64,000 bases of DNA from Lepus europaeus (GCF_033115175.1 NC_084838.1:91477968-91541967), one strand, 5' to 3'; shown: positions 20,901 through 29,456, counted from the first letter of the stretch. Program-made: numbers and translations. Notes: generated from the letters alone by a model not told the origin.

Positions 20901-21887
20901 TATGCTCTCCCAGGTCTGGTGAACAGTGGGTGCTCAGAATTAGCAACCACGAACACAAAAGGTCCAGAGAGATGACAAGGACAGCAAGTGGCAACTGGGC
21001 CCTCCTCTGCCTGGAATCCTGGAAGGCACCAGGTTCTAGCCCTGCAGAACCCAATTTGTGTGCAGGTCTCGGGCCCAGAATCCAGGGAGCACCAGAAAGA
21101 CTAGCAACTTCCAGGGCCACCCTAATCCCTGGACCACCTTAAGTGTTTTGTGCCTCGTGGGCAGGCCCTAAGGAGTGAGCTGCGGCTTCTGAGAGCTCCC
21201 AACATCCCTCAATGGCGCTGCCATGGGGTCAGTCACCTGCCCATCATCCCGATGGGCTTCCCCCACATGGGAAGGTCCACAGAGTTGGGTCACCTGCTTA
21301 GCTGGGACCAAGAGCTAAGTGGGCATGGGGAGGACCCCAGTCCAAAGAGGCCCTGGGTGGGGGAGAGGGTGGCTGAGTTCACTCTGTCCCCATTCCGCTC
21401 GATCTGTCGGGGGCCAGGGGATGCAACTTGGGGTGGGGGGTCTCCGTAGGCTTCGAGTGAGTGGGAGGAGCCAGATGACCGCAGACCACAAACTCAGTGT
21501 CTGCCCAGCAGGCATCCTCGGGATGGCTGTGAGGATGAGTTCGAGTCTCCTGACAACAGCCCCTTCCAACACCGACCCGCCTACTGCTCCCTCACCTCTC
21601 ATTCCACCTCGGGGGCCCCGAGCCCCACCCACCTCCCTTGCTCCCCCAGGTTCAATGCCGTCTCGGAGCACCCCGACCGCGACACAACTCCTGCTTCCCC
21701 AGGTACGATCCACCCCTCAATGCCCTGATCGTAGCCGCGCAGCCTGCGCCAGAGCCACCTGCGCGGGAGCCACCTGCGCCTCAGCCTCCTCAACCACACC
21801 TGGCGCCCCGCCCTCCGCGCCCGCCCCCGCCGCCGCCAAGGTCACTCGGCCCCATCGCCCGGTTCAAGCCCCGTGCCCACCTGTCAT
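8873..21887 (-). CDS. CARD19: CARD19 (BinCARD), complete coding region, 6 exons
   Basis: Joining 21887-21881, 13237-13095, 11209-11056, 9899-9840, 9670-9599 and 8988-8873 gives an uninterrupted 183-codon frame, the length of the main human isoform, with GT-AG at every intron. The protein starts MTDQTYCDRL. A CARD fills residues 5-99 (GRLSEQQVDRIILQLNRYYP; CDLLSHLQ; GERDCQEFYRALYIHAQPLH) with cysteines 7, 63 and 77, the family's conserved set. A linker follows, then one membrane helix at about 125-143 (FLAGLGLAAGLALLLYCC) and a C-terminal tail ending ADDLGGL. The family is known as a CARD protein that binds BCL10 and dampens NF-kB signalling when overexpressed, and the long isoform is mitochondrial. 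Compared with my memory of human the changes are conservative (for example LTDKQAEK for LTNKEAEK), so the gene looks functional. It is convergent with inferred NINJ1 and lies downstream of SUSD3 on the same strand. Confidence 0.97.
9599..9670 (-). CDS. CARD19: CARD19 coding exon 5 (membrane segment)
   Basis: Acceptor CTCCCCAG, donor CACCAG|GTGGGT, 72 bases. It encodes the single hydrophobic helix SFLAGLGLAAGLALLLYCC that anchors the long isoform in membrane. Confidence 0.96.
9840..9899 (-). CDS. CARD19: CARD19 coding exon 4 (linker)
   Basis: Acceptor TGTTTCCAG, donor ACAGGG|GTAACG, 60 bases. It encodes NSDCTELDWGRESHELSDR, matching the acidic linker between the CARD and the membrane helix. 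Confidence 0.95.
10700..11055 (-). other. CARD19: Open frame continuing from CARD19 exon 3 into intron 3
   Basis: If the exon 3 donor (GTAAGT at 11055-11050) is not used, the frame stays open for 118 codons and stops at 10702-10700. That gives a 219-residue protein with the CARD but no membrane helix. Human CARD19 has an alternative 228-residue isoform with the same CARD and a different C-terminus. This could be its counterpart or chance in GC-rich sequence. The tail contains a CVCVCACA stretch encoded by the (CA)n repeat. Confidence 0.35.
10971..10994. repeat. (CA)n microsatellite in CARD19 intron 3
   Basis: Near-pure CA dinucleotides 60-85 bases downstream of the exon 3 donor on the transcribed strand. 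It would be translated if intron 3 were retained. Confidence 0.9.
11056..11209 (-). CDS. CARD19: CARD19 coding exon 3 (second half of CARD)
   Basis: Acceptor CTCCCCCAG before TTCCGGAAC, donor CTCTGC|GTAAGT, 154 bases. It encodes FRNPKASLRLRLCDLLSHLQ through LLPSRQAL, with Cys63 and Cys77. Confidence 0.97.
11405..11520 (+). repeat. MIR, sense 3' part
   Basis: GGGCAGGTTGCGTCACCCCT is followed by TTCATTTGTAAAACAATAATAA and GAGAATTAATGAGGTGATGG, the recognisable 3' half of an ancient MIR, in CARD19 intron 2. Confidence 0.8.
12383..12410. repeat. 8-bp tandem repeat CCGCCTGT
   Basis: Three and a half perfect copies of CCGCCTGT in CARD19 intron 2. Confidence 0.95.
13095..13237 (-). CDS. CARD19: CARD19 coding exon 2 (first half of CARD)
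   Basis: Acceptor GTGTTCCAG before ATCAGACC, donor GAAAAG|GTGCTG, 143 bases. It encodes DQTYCDRLVQDTPFLTGHGR through DKQAEK and is the strongest single match to CARD19 in the window. Confidence 0.98.
13663..13689. repeat. (GT)n microsatellite
   Basis: Near-pure GT run at the upstream edge of the L1M copy in CARD19 intron 1. Confidence 0.92.
14025..14299 (+). mobile_element. CSINE, sense, old
   Basis: A diverged head (TTTGGGATGCCCACATCCCA) leads into the body and a poly(A) tail at 14281-14295. It is inserted in the L1M. Confidence 0.88.
14362..14708 (+). mobile_element. CSINE, sense, full length
   Basis: GGGGCCGGCACTGTGGCATA starts the head. The tail reads CAAATAAATAAC followed by a C run and A run. 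AGCTATAGGACAT precedes it and CCTATAGGACAT follows it, a probable target-site duplication around TATAGGACAT. Confidence 0.92.
14893..15113 (+). mobile_element. CSINE, sense, internal deletion
   Basis: The head GGGGCTGGCACTGTGGCACA is intact, but the body from the pass-over region to the last third is missing: GAAGATGGCAGATGCCAGAT joins directly to the CT tract. The tail is AAATAAATAAATAAAT. Confidence 0.9.
15588..15915 (-). mobile_element. CSINE, antisense
   Basis: TTTTATTTGAAAGGCAGAGA, then GATCTTCCATCTGCTGGTTC, and a diverged head at 15880-15915. It splits the L1M ORF2 sequence. Confidence 0.9.
16032..16052. repeat. (CA)n in the L1M copy
   Basis: About ten CA units within L1M sequence in CARD19 intron 1. 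Confidence 0.9.
16435..16786 (+). mobile_element. Young CSINE, sense, perfect 15-bp TSD
   Basis: The GC-rich head GGCCGGCGCCGCGGCTCACT is followed by a B-box-like GGGTTCTAGTCCC, a CT tract and 24 A. The flanking AGAAATAGAAGTGAG is identical at 16420-16434 and 16787-16801. Intact duplications and low divergence mark a recent insertion in L1M. Confidence 0.97.
17276..17594 (-). mobile_element. CSINE, antisense
   Basis: TTGGAGATTTAATTTATTTA opens the reversed tail, then a (GA)-rich stretch, the body and CACAATGCCGGCCCC at the head. It ends the L1M sequence. Confidence 0.93.
17620..17927 (+). mobile_element. CSINE, sense, first of three in a row
   Basis: Head GGGACCAGCACTGCGGTGTA to tail AAAAATAAATCTTTT. 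The next element starts at once. Confidence 0.92.
17928..18226 (+). mobile_element. CSINE, sense, second of three in a row
   Basis: Head GGGGTTGACGCTATGGCGTA to tail TATTTAAAAATAAAG. A short internal deletion lies around 18098. Confidence 0.92.
18227..18537 (+). mobile_element. CSINE, sense, third of three in a row
   Basis: Head TCTGGGGGTGGGCACTGTGG to tail AAATAAACAAATAAATATCT. Part of the head is missing after GTGG. It is older than its two neighbours. Confidence 0.9.
19766..19805. promoter_or_regulatory. Three TGAGTCA (AP-1/NF-E2 type) sites in tandem
   Basis: TGAGTCA occurs at 19766-19772, 19782-19788 and 19799-19805, each followed by C, with 16- and 17-base spacing. The copies sit in an imperfect tandem unit (CTGAGTCACCCACAGCC). 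TGAGTCA is the consensus for AP-1. The cluster is about 2.1 kb inside CARD19 intron 1. Function is inferred from motif density only. Confidence 0.45.
21881..21887 (-). CDS. CARD19: CARD19 coding exon 1 (ATGACAG)
   Basis: Only seven coding bases: ATG ACA G, then donor GTGGGC. Joined to exon 2 they give M-T-D-Q-T-Y. G at -3 gives a fair Kozak context (TCGCCATGA). The exon is too short to find by itself; phase and the known N-terminus decide it. Confidence 0.93.
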
Positions 21888-22039
21888 GGCGACGACGCGG
21901 CACCGCCCGTCGTCCCGGCTGTCCGCCCCTCGGTCGGCCGCCCGCCTCGGCTCCTTCGACCGCCGCCCGGCGGAGGCCTAGAGCCCCACCCCTTCCCTTC
22001 AGTCCCCGCCCAGCGGCGTCGGCTGCGTCGCCGCCGGGC

Positions 22040-22325
22040 TCTACCTCCCGCCCCTCATTCACAACACGCCCCCTCCGGCGTCTCCCGGCGTCCTCGTCGT
22101 CAGGGTTCTGCGCCCCGCCCCTCAGCCGAGACACACCTCTCTGGCGTCAGCCTCCGGCGCCGCCAGGGCGCTACGCCGCGCCCTTCGCCCAAGACACGTC
22201 TCCGCCGGCGGCGCCGCCTGGGCTCTAAGTCCCGCCCCTCACCGAAGACCGGCACCTCCGGCGTCCGCTCGGAGCGCGGAGTCCCGCCCCTCACTTAGTC
22301 CTCCCCTCACTCAAGTCCCGCCCCC
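22040..22325. repeat. GC-box minisatellite at the CARD19 promoter
   Basis: CCCGCCCCTCA recurs at 22047, 22114, 22231 and 22283, with a decayed copy near 22178 and a partial copy at 22317. The spacing is 52-67 bases and flanking text is shared (GGGCTCTA before, GACAC or CTCCGGCGTC after). So it is an imperfect tandem array of about five or six units, each with a GC box. Confidence 0.75.
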
Positions 22326-22543
22326 GCAAGCTTCTCCAATAGCTGGCGCGCGTCTCTCAGGCCGCGCCCCCATGGTGAACCAGCCCCGTCTGACTCCACC
22401 CCTCCTGGTGGCCCGAGCGCTAGCGTAGGCTGCCTGCCCTACTCCAAGCTGCCGCGCCCCGCTGCCGGCGGGGAGGGTGAGACTCAGGGGGCACGGGACT
22501 TACCCAAGGTCATGCAGGTGGTCAGCCCTGGACAGAAGGCCAG

Positions 22544-22767
22544 TGGGGCGCAGGCGTCGTGTCGCAGCAGGTTAAGCCACCTTGGGATGCCAGCATCCTG
22601 TATCAGAGCTCCAGTTCCAGTCCCGGCTGCTTGGCTTCCGATTCAGCTTCCTGGGAAGACAGCTAATGGTGGCCCAAGAGCTTGGGTCCCTGCCACCCAC
22701 ATAGGAGACCCTCATGTAGTTCCTAGCCCAGCCCTGGCTGTTGTGGCCATTCAGGGAGTAAACTAGT
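22544..22767 (+). mobile_element. CSINE, sense, 3' truncated
   Basis: The head GGGGCGCAGGCGTCGTGTCG runs into a body that stops at TTCAGGGAGTAAACTAG without the CT tract and tail. Confidence 0.85.
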
Positions 22768-23767
22768 CAGTAACTCACAGGGATCACTGGTCTGCCCTGG
22801 TGACCCTGACCAAGGGGGTCATTTAATCCGCCTGAGCCTCAGTTTCCCAAACTGTACAGAGTGACCTGGGACACTCCAGTTCTAGAAGCTCCCACTCGGG
22901 GCTCGTCCTGCGAGACCGGCACACTGCCAAGATGGTGGGGCGGCGGGGTTCTTAGACAAAAAGCACCGGAGACAAGTTTTGGTGAACATGTCTATTAACA
23001 ATCAAGCACAAGCTTTTAGAGGGAGGCAGAAGGGTTGGGCAGTAGCTAGTTCAGGGCAACACTGATTCTATAGGATAGAGCCGATATTGGTGCCACTATG
23101 CTTCTCCAATCAGCTCAAAGGTCACGGAGGCTACCATAGCCTCCCCGGTTGGCCTGGGCCACAGCCGGGAGCGGTTTGCCTTATTGGCAAGCACAAGGCT
23201 CTTCAACAGAAGGTGGGGGTGGGGCAAATGTGCCCGGGGCTCCTGCCACCTGCCAGCGGTCAGGCTAACCTCGTCCTGCATGGGCTAGACAGGCAGGCTC
23301 ACAGGGTCACCCACGTTCCACTTCTATACCCCCCAACTCCACCTGTGCAAACGAGTGGGTCTCAGCCAGAAAATGGAGACCTGGGGTCAGCAGCAGGGCC
23401 CTGGCTGCCTGCGGTGGTGGACAGTTGTTCACTGCTCCCCTCCTTGCCTGGGTGGGCCTGCTGCTTCCCTAGTAGAGTGACCCGGGGCTCCCTGCTTCCA
23501 TGTGCCCTCCATCTCTGCCTCGGTTCTCCCTTGTGTCCCATCACGGTTTGGGGCAGGCAAGGCGTGTGGAGAATGGGTGCAGTTACTGCTTGGAGATCCC
23601 AAAACTCTTGGCCCAGGTGTGGCAGTCAGGACACACTCCCTCCCCAAACACAAGGGTGAGCAGAAGCAGGTGGGGTCAGGAGACGGAAAATGACTAAGAG
23701 ACAATGGGTTACAGATGGCTGCAAGGGCAAGCGCTGGGCCAGCCTGTAGCCAGAAGTTTCCTCTGTG
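22768..23767. other. Intergenic DNA, MIR piece, possible unassigned repeat
   Basis: A MIR fragment lies at about 22795-22870 (GAGCCTCAGTTTCCCAAACT). The stretch 22970-23230 looks unlike its surroundings and may be an old repeat that I cannot assign. No exon is seen. Confidence 0.5.
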
Positions 23768-23905
23768 CCTCACACGTGGGTGACAGGGGCCATCTTTCAT
23801 GCTTTTCCTAGACTATTAGCCGGGAGCTGGATCAGAGGTGGAGCAGCCGGGACAACACGTAGCACCCATATGGGAAGCTGGCATCGCAGGCCCTTCATGT
23901 TGAAA
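23768..23905 (-). mobile_element. CSINE, antisense, fragment
   Basis: Only the head half is present: GGAGCTGGATCAGAGGTGGA to GGCATCGCAGGCC. The tail side is missing. Confidence 0.8.
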
Positions 23906-23916
23906 AGTAACCTGCA

Positions 23917-24233
23917 GGGCTGGCACTGTGGTGTAACGGGTAAAGCTGCTGCCTGCAGTGCCGGCATCCCATACAGATGCTGGTTTGAGTCCTGGCTGCT
24001 CCACTTCCAATCCAGCTCTCTGCTATGGCCTGGGAATGCAGTAGAATTTGGCCCAAGTCCTTGGGCCTCTGCACCCACATGGGAAACCTGAAGAAGCTCC
24101 TGGCTCCTGATTTCAGATCGGTGCAGCTCCGGCCGTTGCGGCCAACTGGGGAGTGAAACAGCAGATGGAAGACCTCTCTCTCTCTCTCTCTGAAACTCTT
24201 TCAAATAAATAAATCTAAAAAAAAAAAAAAAAG
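23917..24233 (+). mobile_element. CSINE, sense, full length
   Basis: Head GGGCTGGCACTGTGGTGTAA, (CT)n at 24175-24191, tail CAAATAAATAAATCT and 16 A. AAGTAACCTGCA before and AAGTAATCTGCA after look like a target-site duplication with one change. Confidence 0.93.
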
Positions 24234-24235
24234 TA

Positions 24236-24545
24236 ATCTGCAACGTGAGGTATTAAGAGGTGAATAGGTTAAGAGGTGATTGGGTCATGAGGGCTTCTGC
24301 CCTCAGGAATGGATTAGTCCATTCATGAGTTAATGGATTAGTGGATTAATGGGCTATGGAGGGCGTGACTTTGTTACAAAAGTGGTTCTCTGTGACACGC
24401 TTGCTCTGTCTTGCCTGGTGACAGCTCCACCATGCCATGGCTCAGCAGATGCTGGCACCTGCTCCAGGGCTCTGGGCTATAAGCTCTGTTCTTTACGAAT
24501 TACCCAGGCTGTGGCATTCAGTTATAACAGCAAGGTGCACTGAGA
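24236..24545 (+). mobile_element. MaLR LTR (MLT1/MST-like)
   Basis: GTGAGGTATTAAGAGGTGAA, GAGGTGATTGGGTCATGAGG, then GGCTATAAGCTCTGTTCTTT and ACGAATTACCCAGGCTGTGG match the LTR text I remember for MST/MLT1. No internal gene is left. Confidence 0.7.
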
Positions 24546-24960
24546 CAGATCCTGGCTGAAGGCAGGCAGGGGTGGTGGGGGGTGAGGAGCTGATCAGATA
24601 CAGGGGGAAGGGGTTCTTGCTAAATTGTGTAGGGAAGCTCACTGCAGGTGGGTTCTTTGTGGTGGTCCAGCGAGGCACCCCTGATTTTCCAAGTATCCTC
24701 CCCACCTGAGGCCTCTGGCCACCTGCTTCTTCCCCAACCAGTGGGCTCTGTCTTTCCCTGAGTCCAGCCCCACATTCGTCCATGCATTCACTCAACTAAG
24801 GTCTGCTAAACGTGCTCCAACCCAGAGCCAACTCTCACGGGAGGCAGAGGAAGTGTCCAGAGGCTGCTGGTTACGAGGGGACACAGGGCACATCTGCATG
24901 TGGGTGCTGGCAATTGCTGTGAAGGGGGGCCGGGCAGGTTACAGCTGGAAGGTGCCTGGT
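24546..24960. other. Intergenic DNA, no gene seen
   Basis: Single-copy or very old repeat sequence. GAGTCCAGCCCCACATTCGT near 24761 may belong to an ancient SINE or LINE. Nothing firm. Confidence 0.5.
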
Positions 24961-25340
24961 GTCTTAGTCCGTCTGTATGGCTAATACAAAATATCTGAAG
25001 CTGGCTCACTTATAATGGCATTTTTTTTTTTTTTGACTCAGGATTCTGGTGCCTAAGGGTCCAAACAGCTGGCACAAGTGCACAAGTATCCTTGGCTGCA
25101 TCACAGCGTGGCCGAGAAGAAAGGGATCTGGCCATGGGCAGAAGGATCCACGCGCACAGGGCAGCCTTGCTTTATAATAACCCCCTCTTGTGAGAACCTA
25201 TCCACTCCCCGAGACCATCATTAATCCCTTCTGAGGATTTACTGATCTGCCACTAGGCCCCACCTCTTAAAGGCCCCGTCTCAACACTGCCACACCAGGA
25301 GCCAAGCCATAGCACCCAGCGAGGAGGCCTCCAGCCTCCA
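24961..25340 (-). mobile_element. MaLR-type LTR, antisense
   Basis: CTTAGTCCGTCTGTATGGCT, CAAAATATCTGAAGCTGGCT and CCACCTCTTAAAGGCCCCGT are the reverse complement of MLT1/MST-type LTR text. A poly(T) run lies at 25021-25034. Confidence 0.6.
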
Positions 25341-25765
25341 AGAGGGCCCGGCCATCTTCACAGCTTGGATCATGCCCTTGTGTAGTCTCGTTCCTCAGAG
25401 AACCAGCCCGGCCTAGGAGACAAGTCAAATGTGGCAGGGATGATAGTGTGACTTTGGCTTGTGTGTCTGGAGAGCTGTTGAGGCGGGGCCAGCCACCTCA
25501 AGCAGCCCTGGGGGGCACCCTGTGTGGGCTGGAGCTGAGGCCCAGCCAACAGCATCCGCTTGCTCTGAGCGTCCCCTTGGAGATGGACCCCAGCCCCAGT
25601 CAGGCCTTTAGATGAGACACCTTGAGCCAGAGCCGCTGTCTCAAAAGGAGCCCTGATCCCTGACGCCGAACTGAGAGAGAAGAAATCATGGTTGTTGGTT
25701 TCGAGCTAGTACATTTCGAGGTGCTCCGTTATTGGCAGCACAGGACTCATGTGCTTGCCATCTGG
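25341..25765 (+). mobile_element. Probable MLT1-like LTR remnant
   Basis: CAGGCCTTTAGATGAGACAC and GAGAGAAGAAATCATGGTTG with a TTATTGGCAGCA end resemble the 3' part of MLT1. The 5' half is too diverged to be sure. Confidence 0.45.
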
Positions 25766-25837
25766 GCAGAGGCCCGGCTGAAGTGAGAGGGCGGTGTGAT
25801 AGCTGGGGAAGAGTGTTCTGGAACAAACAGTGGAACA

Positions 25838-25921
25838 GTACTGTGGCATAGCAGGTTAACCCACGGCCCGCAGCACCCGCATCCCATATAGGTGCCAGCT
25901 TGAGTCCTGGCTGCTCCACTT
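25838..25921 (+). mobile_element. CSINE, sense, head part of a split copy
   Basis: GGAACAGTACTGTGGCATAG to TGGCTGCTCCACTTC, then cut by the antisense CSINE. The rest resumes at 26266. Confidence 0.85.
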
Positions 25922-26265
25922 CTTTTTTTTTTTTTTTAAGATTTATTTATTTATTTGAAAGGCAGAGTTACAGAGAGGCAGAGGCAGAGAGATAAAGGGA
26001 AAGAGAGGTCTTCCATCTGTTGGTTCACTCCCCAGATGGCCACAATGGCCGGAGCTGCACCAATCCGAAGCCAGGAGCCAGGAGCTTCCTCTGGGTCTCC
26101 CACGTGGGTGCAGTGGCCCAAGGACTTGGGCCATCCTCCACTGCTTTCTCAGGCCAAAGCAGAGAACTGGATCAGAAGTGCAGCAGCTGGGACTTGAACT
26201 GGCGCCCATATGGGATGCCGGCACTGCAGGTGGCGGCTTTGCCCATTACACCATAATGCCGGCCC
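25922..26265 (-). mobile_element. CSINE, antisense, inserted in another CSINE
   Basis: TTTTTTTAAGATTTATTTAT opens the reversed tail, and the head ends CATAATGCCGGCCCCC. CTCCACTTCT on the left and CTCTACTTCT on the right look like its target-site duplication. Confidence 0.93.
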
Positions 26266-26513
26266 CCAGCTCTACTTCTAATCTAGATCCCTGCTAATGG
26301 CTTGGGAAAAGCAGTGGAACATTGCCCAAGTGTTTAGGCCCCTGCTACCACACAAGAGACCCGGATGAAATTCCTGGCTTCAGCCAGGCCAAGCTCTGGT
26401 TATTATGGCCATTTGGGGAGTGGGCCAGTGAATGGAAGATCTCTCTCTCTCTCTCTCTCTCTGTAACTCTGCCTTTCACATAAATAAAATAAATCTTAGA
26501 AAAAAAAAAAAAG
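26266..26513 (+). mobile_element. CSINE, sense, body and tail of the split copy
   Basis: CAGCTCTACTTCTAATCTAG resumes the body broken at 25921, then (CT)n at 26440-26461 and an AAATAAAATAAATCTTAG poly(A) tail. Confidence 0.88.
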
Positions 26514-26524
26514 GCAAGCAAATT

Positions 26525-26596
26525 CTAGAGTATGTGTTTAGCTTAGCAGTTAAAATGTCCACATTCCATATTGGCCTTGCTGGAATGATTCTGGGC
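26525..26596 (+). mobile_element. CSINE, sense, head part of a second split copy
   Basis: Diverged head (GAGTATGTGTTTAGCTTAGC to GGAATGATTCTGGGCTCAG), interrupted by the antisense element at 26597. Confidence 0.6.
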
Positions 26597-26815
26597 TCAG
26601 ATTTTTTTGTTTGACTGGGGCTGGGCCAGGAGCCAGGAACTCTGTCTGGGAGTCCCACATGGGTGGCAGGGCCTAAGTACTTGTGCTCTCATTGTATTTC
26701 CAGGTGCATTAGCAGGGAGCTGTATCAGAAGCAGAGCAGCCGGGAATTGACTCTGCACTCGGATGCTGGCGTCACAGGCTGCGGCTTAACCCACTGCCCC
26801 ACACTGTCGGCCCCC
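26597..26815 (-). mobile_element. CSINE, antisense, inserted in a diverged CSINE
   Basis: GGGGCTGGGCCAGGAGCCAG through ACTGTCGGCCCC. Most of the tail is lost. Confidence 0.85.
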
Positions 26816-27012
26816 TGGTTCTGATTCCTCACTCCAGCTTCCTGCTAATGCAGACCGTGGGAGGCAGCAGTGATGGTGCGTACTGGGTTCTTGCTGCTTG
26901 CATTGCAGATCCAGATTGTATTCCTGGCTCCCAACTTCAGATTAGCCCACCTCCAGCTATTGTGGGCATTTGGGGAGTGAACCAGCACATGGGAGCTCTG
27001 TCTGTCTCTCAC
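26816..27012 (+). mobile_element. CSINE, sense, body of the second split copy
   Basis: CTGGTTCTGATTCCTCACTC resumes the body. It ends GGGGAGTGAACCAGCACATG plus a short CT tract. Confidence 0.8.
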
Positions 27013-27166
27013 TTTTTTTTTTTTTTAACACAGGAAGGACATTCTGACACATGTGACATGGATGAACCTTGAGGATGTTGTGCTAAGTGAAATAAGCCAG
27101 TTACAAAGAGACAAAGACCGTATCATCTCACTTAGATGAAGCACCCAGAATAAGCCTGAAGCTGAG

Positions 27167-27374
27167 GGGCTGGCATTGTGTGGGCTCTGGTTATAGTCCC
27201 TGCTGCTCTGCTTCCAGACCTGCTCCCTGCTGATGGCCTGGGAAAAGCAGCAGGGGATGAATGGCCCAGGTGTTTGGGCCCCTGCCACCCACATGGGAAA
27301 CCTGGATGAAGCTCCTGGCTCCTGGCTTCAGCTTGGCCCAACCACTTTTCAAATAAATAAAATAAATCTTAAAC
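27167..27374 (+). mobile_element. CSINE, sense, head deletion
   Basis: GGGGCTGGCATTGTGTGGGC lacks the middle of the head. The tail CAAATAAATAAAATAAATCT runs into (AAC)n. Confidence 0.88.
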
Positions 27375-27398
27375 AACAACAACAACAACAACAATAAA
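27375..27398. repeat. (AAC)n at a CSINE tail
   Basis: Seven to eight AAC units grown from the A-rich tail of the preceding CSINE. Confidence 0.9.
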
Positions 27399-27612
27399 AA
27401 CCAGAAAGTTGAATGATGGTGGCTAGGGGAGGGGAATGGGACATTAGTGTTGATTGGGGACGAAGTTGCAGTTTGGGAAGATGGAAAAGTTCTGGAATTG
27501 GATGGTGTGAAAGTTGCACACCAATGTGAATGTAACTTAATACCACTGAGCCGTATGCTTTAACATGGTTAAAACAGTAAGATTTACACTGTTGCTTATT
27601 TTACAACAGAAA

Positions 27613-29102
27613 AAAACAAACCCTGTGGCAGCTGTGTGGAAACCAACTCTGGGGGGCTTGACTGGAGGCAGGGAGGCCATGAGGAGGCTTGGAGCCCCCA
27701 ACAGCTGTGGGAATGGGTCTCCCCATCCCTTTCTCTGCACTCATGGGGGCCCTGGCGACTCCACTGAGCACATAGGGCAGGACACCTGGCATGAGCTGGG
27801 GACTGAGGGCTGTCTTGACTGGTCCTGGAGGACACGGTAATAGCAGAATTGCTGGGTTTTGAGGGACAAGGTTAGGATGGGGAAATGGAGGGGCCAGCAA
27901 GGGCTGGCGTTCCTGGCAAAGGGAGCAGCGCTGGTGGGGCCGGGCCAGACTGCTAGGGTTTGGGCATGGGCCTTTGAAGCCGGCTACCCCTCTACCGCCT
28001 GAGCCACAGCTCCACAGGTTCAACAGTCCCTGCTCCAAGGCTGCAGCCCCCAGCCCTGCAGACTGGGAGCCCAGTGCACTGCCTCCCAAGGGGCTCATGG
28101 CGCACAGCCTTCCCGGATGTGGCTCTGCCCAGCCAGGCCTCAGGTCGTTTTCCTCCCCTTGCCCCTCTGTGGCCATCAGGACACCTACTTCTGGAACTTT
28201 CAGCTACTAGAGACTGGAGCCGTTCACCCCAGCTCTCCGGTGCTCTGCTCCAGCGGCCCAGCGTGAACCATCATGGAGCACGCACCCATGGCCCCTCACT
28301 GCCCCAGACCTTCCAGGCAGGCCTCTGGGCATGTGATGGGGGTCCCCAGCCTGGCTCCCACCTCGCCACAGTGGGGCTCTGCATAGCAGGGATGGCTTGG
28401 GAGGGCAGACCTTAGAACAAGAACAGTCTTGTCCCTGCTGAGCCCTGCCCAGAGGTGCTGAAGGCCTGTTTGGAGCAGAGTGGCTTCTGATCCCTCGCCG
28501 TGGATCCCTGTCACTCTCACCCTGCATCCGGACCCGTGGCAGTGTCAGGGCCCGTGTGCACCCACACCACCCTCAAGGCACTGCTTTCCTGAGCCTCCAG
28601 GAACCCCCAAGAGATGGGAGCCGCTGTCCTGTGAGGCCTGTGTCTGAGCTTTCCCGCTCAGTGCCTTGCTGTGGACCCCCACGGGGCCCCAGGATCCCTA
28701 AGCTCACCGCTTGGCCTCGCAATTCCACTACAGGACACAGCTGGACAGAAACAGCATTCCCGAAACCTGAAGGGCATCGATACCAAGGTGTCCATGGCGT
28801 GGCAGCCAAGAACACATAAACCACAGGGCGCCTGGGAAACGGGCCACTCTGGAGCCTGAGTCAGGTAATCATTCAGTGTAGGTGACATGACAAATATGGC
28901 TTCAGCAGGCAAAGGACAGCACAGGCCCAGGGCTTCGTCCTCCTGAACTCCTCATGGCTCCAATGTGGCTGCCAGGCCTCTAGGCTGGGAGCAGGGAAAA
29001 ATCAAAGGGAAACCTTAACTGCTTCTCTATGTCCTGAGACAGGCCACACTCCAAGCTACTGGTAATACAGATGTGTGTATGCGTGTATGTACGTATGTAT
29101 GT
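27613..29102. other. Intergenic DNA, no gene seen
   Basis: GC-rich sequence. The open frame at 28176-27601 on the minus strand has no recognisable domain or conserved splice site. A degenerate TATG/TGTA stretch lies at 29070-29104. Confidence 0.5.
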
Positions 29103-29235
29103 GAGAGATTCCTTATTTATGTGAAAGGTAGATTTGCTGAGATCACAAGTGGAGCAGCCAAGACTAAACCAGCGCCCATGTGGGATGCCAGCGTTGCAGG
29201 TAGCAGCTTAAGCAACGGTGCCACAACACTGGCCG
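29103..29235 (-). mobile_element. CSINE, antisense, central deletion
   Basis: TTTATGTGAAAGGTAGATTT joins directly to CAAGTGGAGCAGCCAAGACT, so the central body is missing. The head ends CACAACACTGGCC. Confidence 0.8.
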
Positions 29236-29456
29236 CTGCTACACGTACATTTTTAATTGGCCCAGGACTACCGTGGGGCTCAGAAGTGATGAAGAGGGGC
29301 CTGGAGCCACAGAATGAGCTCCGGGTTCATCTTAACCGGCAGCAGATACAAATGTCTAGAACCAAGTCTGTGTTAGGCCTGTTCATGGGTCTGCTGTGTA
29401 AACCAGTCCCCTGGAGTTCTCTTTTACAGTTGCTCTGACAAGTAACTGGGTCTTAT

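Larger units (their letters stand above)
13238..21880 (-). other. CARD19: CARD19 intron 1
   Basis: An 8.6 kb intron holding an old L1M (about 13690-17275, antisense to CARD19), nine CSINEs, MIR pieces near 19385-19470 (GGGGAAACTGAGGCAGAGCG) and 20850, and a triple AP-1-type motif at 19766-19805. The stretch from 18540 to 21640 holds no other exon or repeat that I recognise. Confidence 0.85.
21640..22480 (-). promoter_or_regulatory. CARD19: CARD19 CpG-island promoter
   Basis: A CpG-dense block surrounds the CARD19 start codon at 21887. It contains several CCCGCCCC GC boxes and one CCAAT box (22336-22340 on the plus strand, inverted relative to the gene). There is no TATA box at a fixed distance. 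It fits a broad CpG-island promoter. The transcription start cannot be placed from sequence. Confidence 0.85.
27013..27612 (+). mobile_element. L1M 3' end, split by a CSINE
   Basis: GAAGGACATTCTGACACATG, then GTGCTAAGTGAAATAAGCCA (to 27166), and AAGTTGCACACCAATGTGAA (27395-27612) match the 3' end of old L1M elements. The CSINE at 27167-27374 interrupts it. Confidence 0.85.

Noticed and set aside
21319-21981. 220-codon plus-strand open frame at the CARD19 promoter
   Set aside because: It lies in a CpG island, is proline/alanine/arginine-rich in the way GC-rich DNA reads in any frame, overlaps another plus frame (21638-22228), and has no domain or splice signals.
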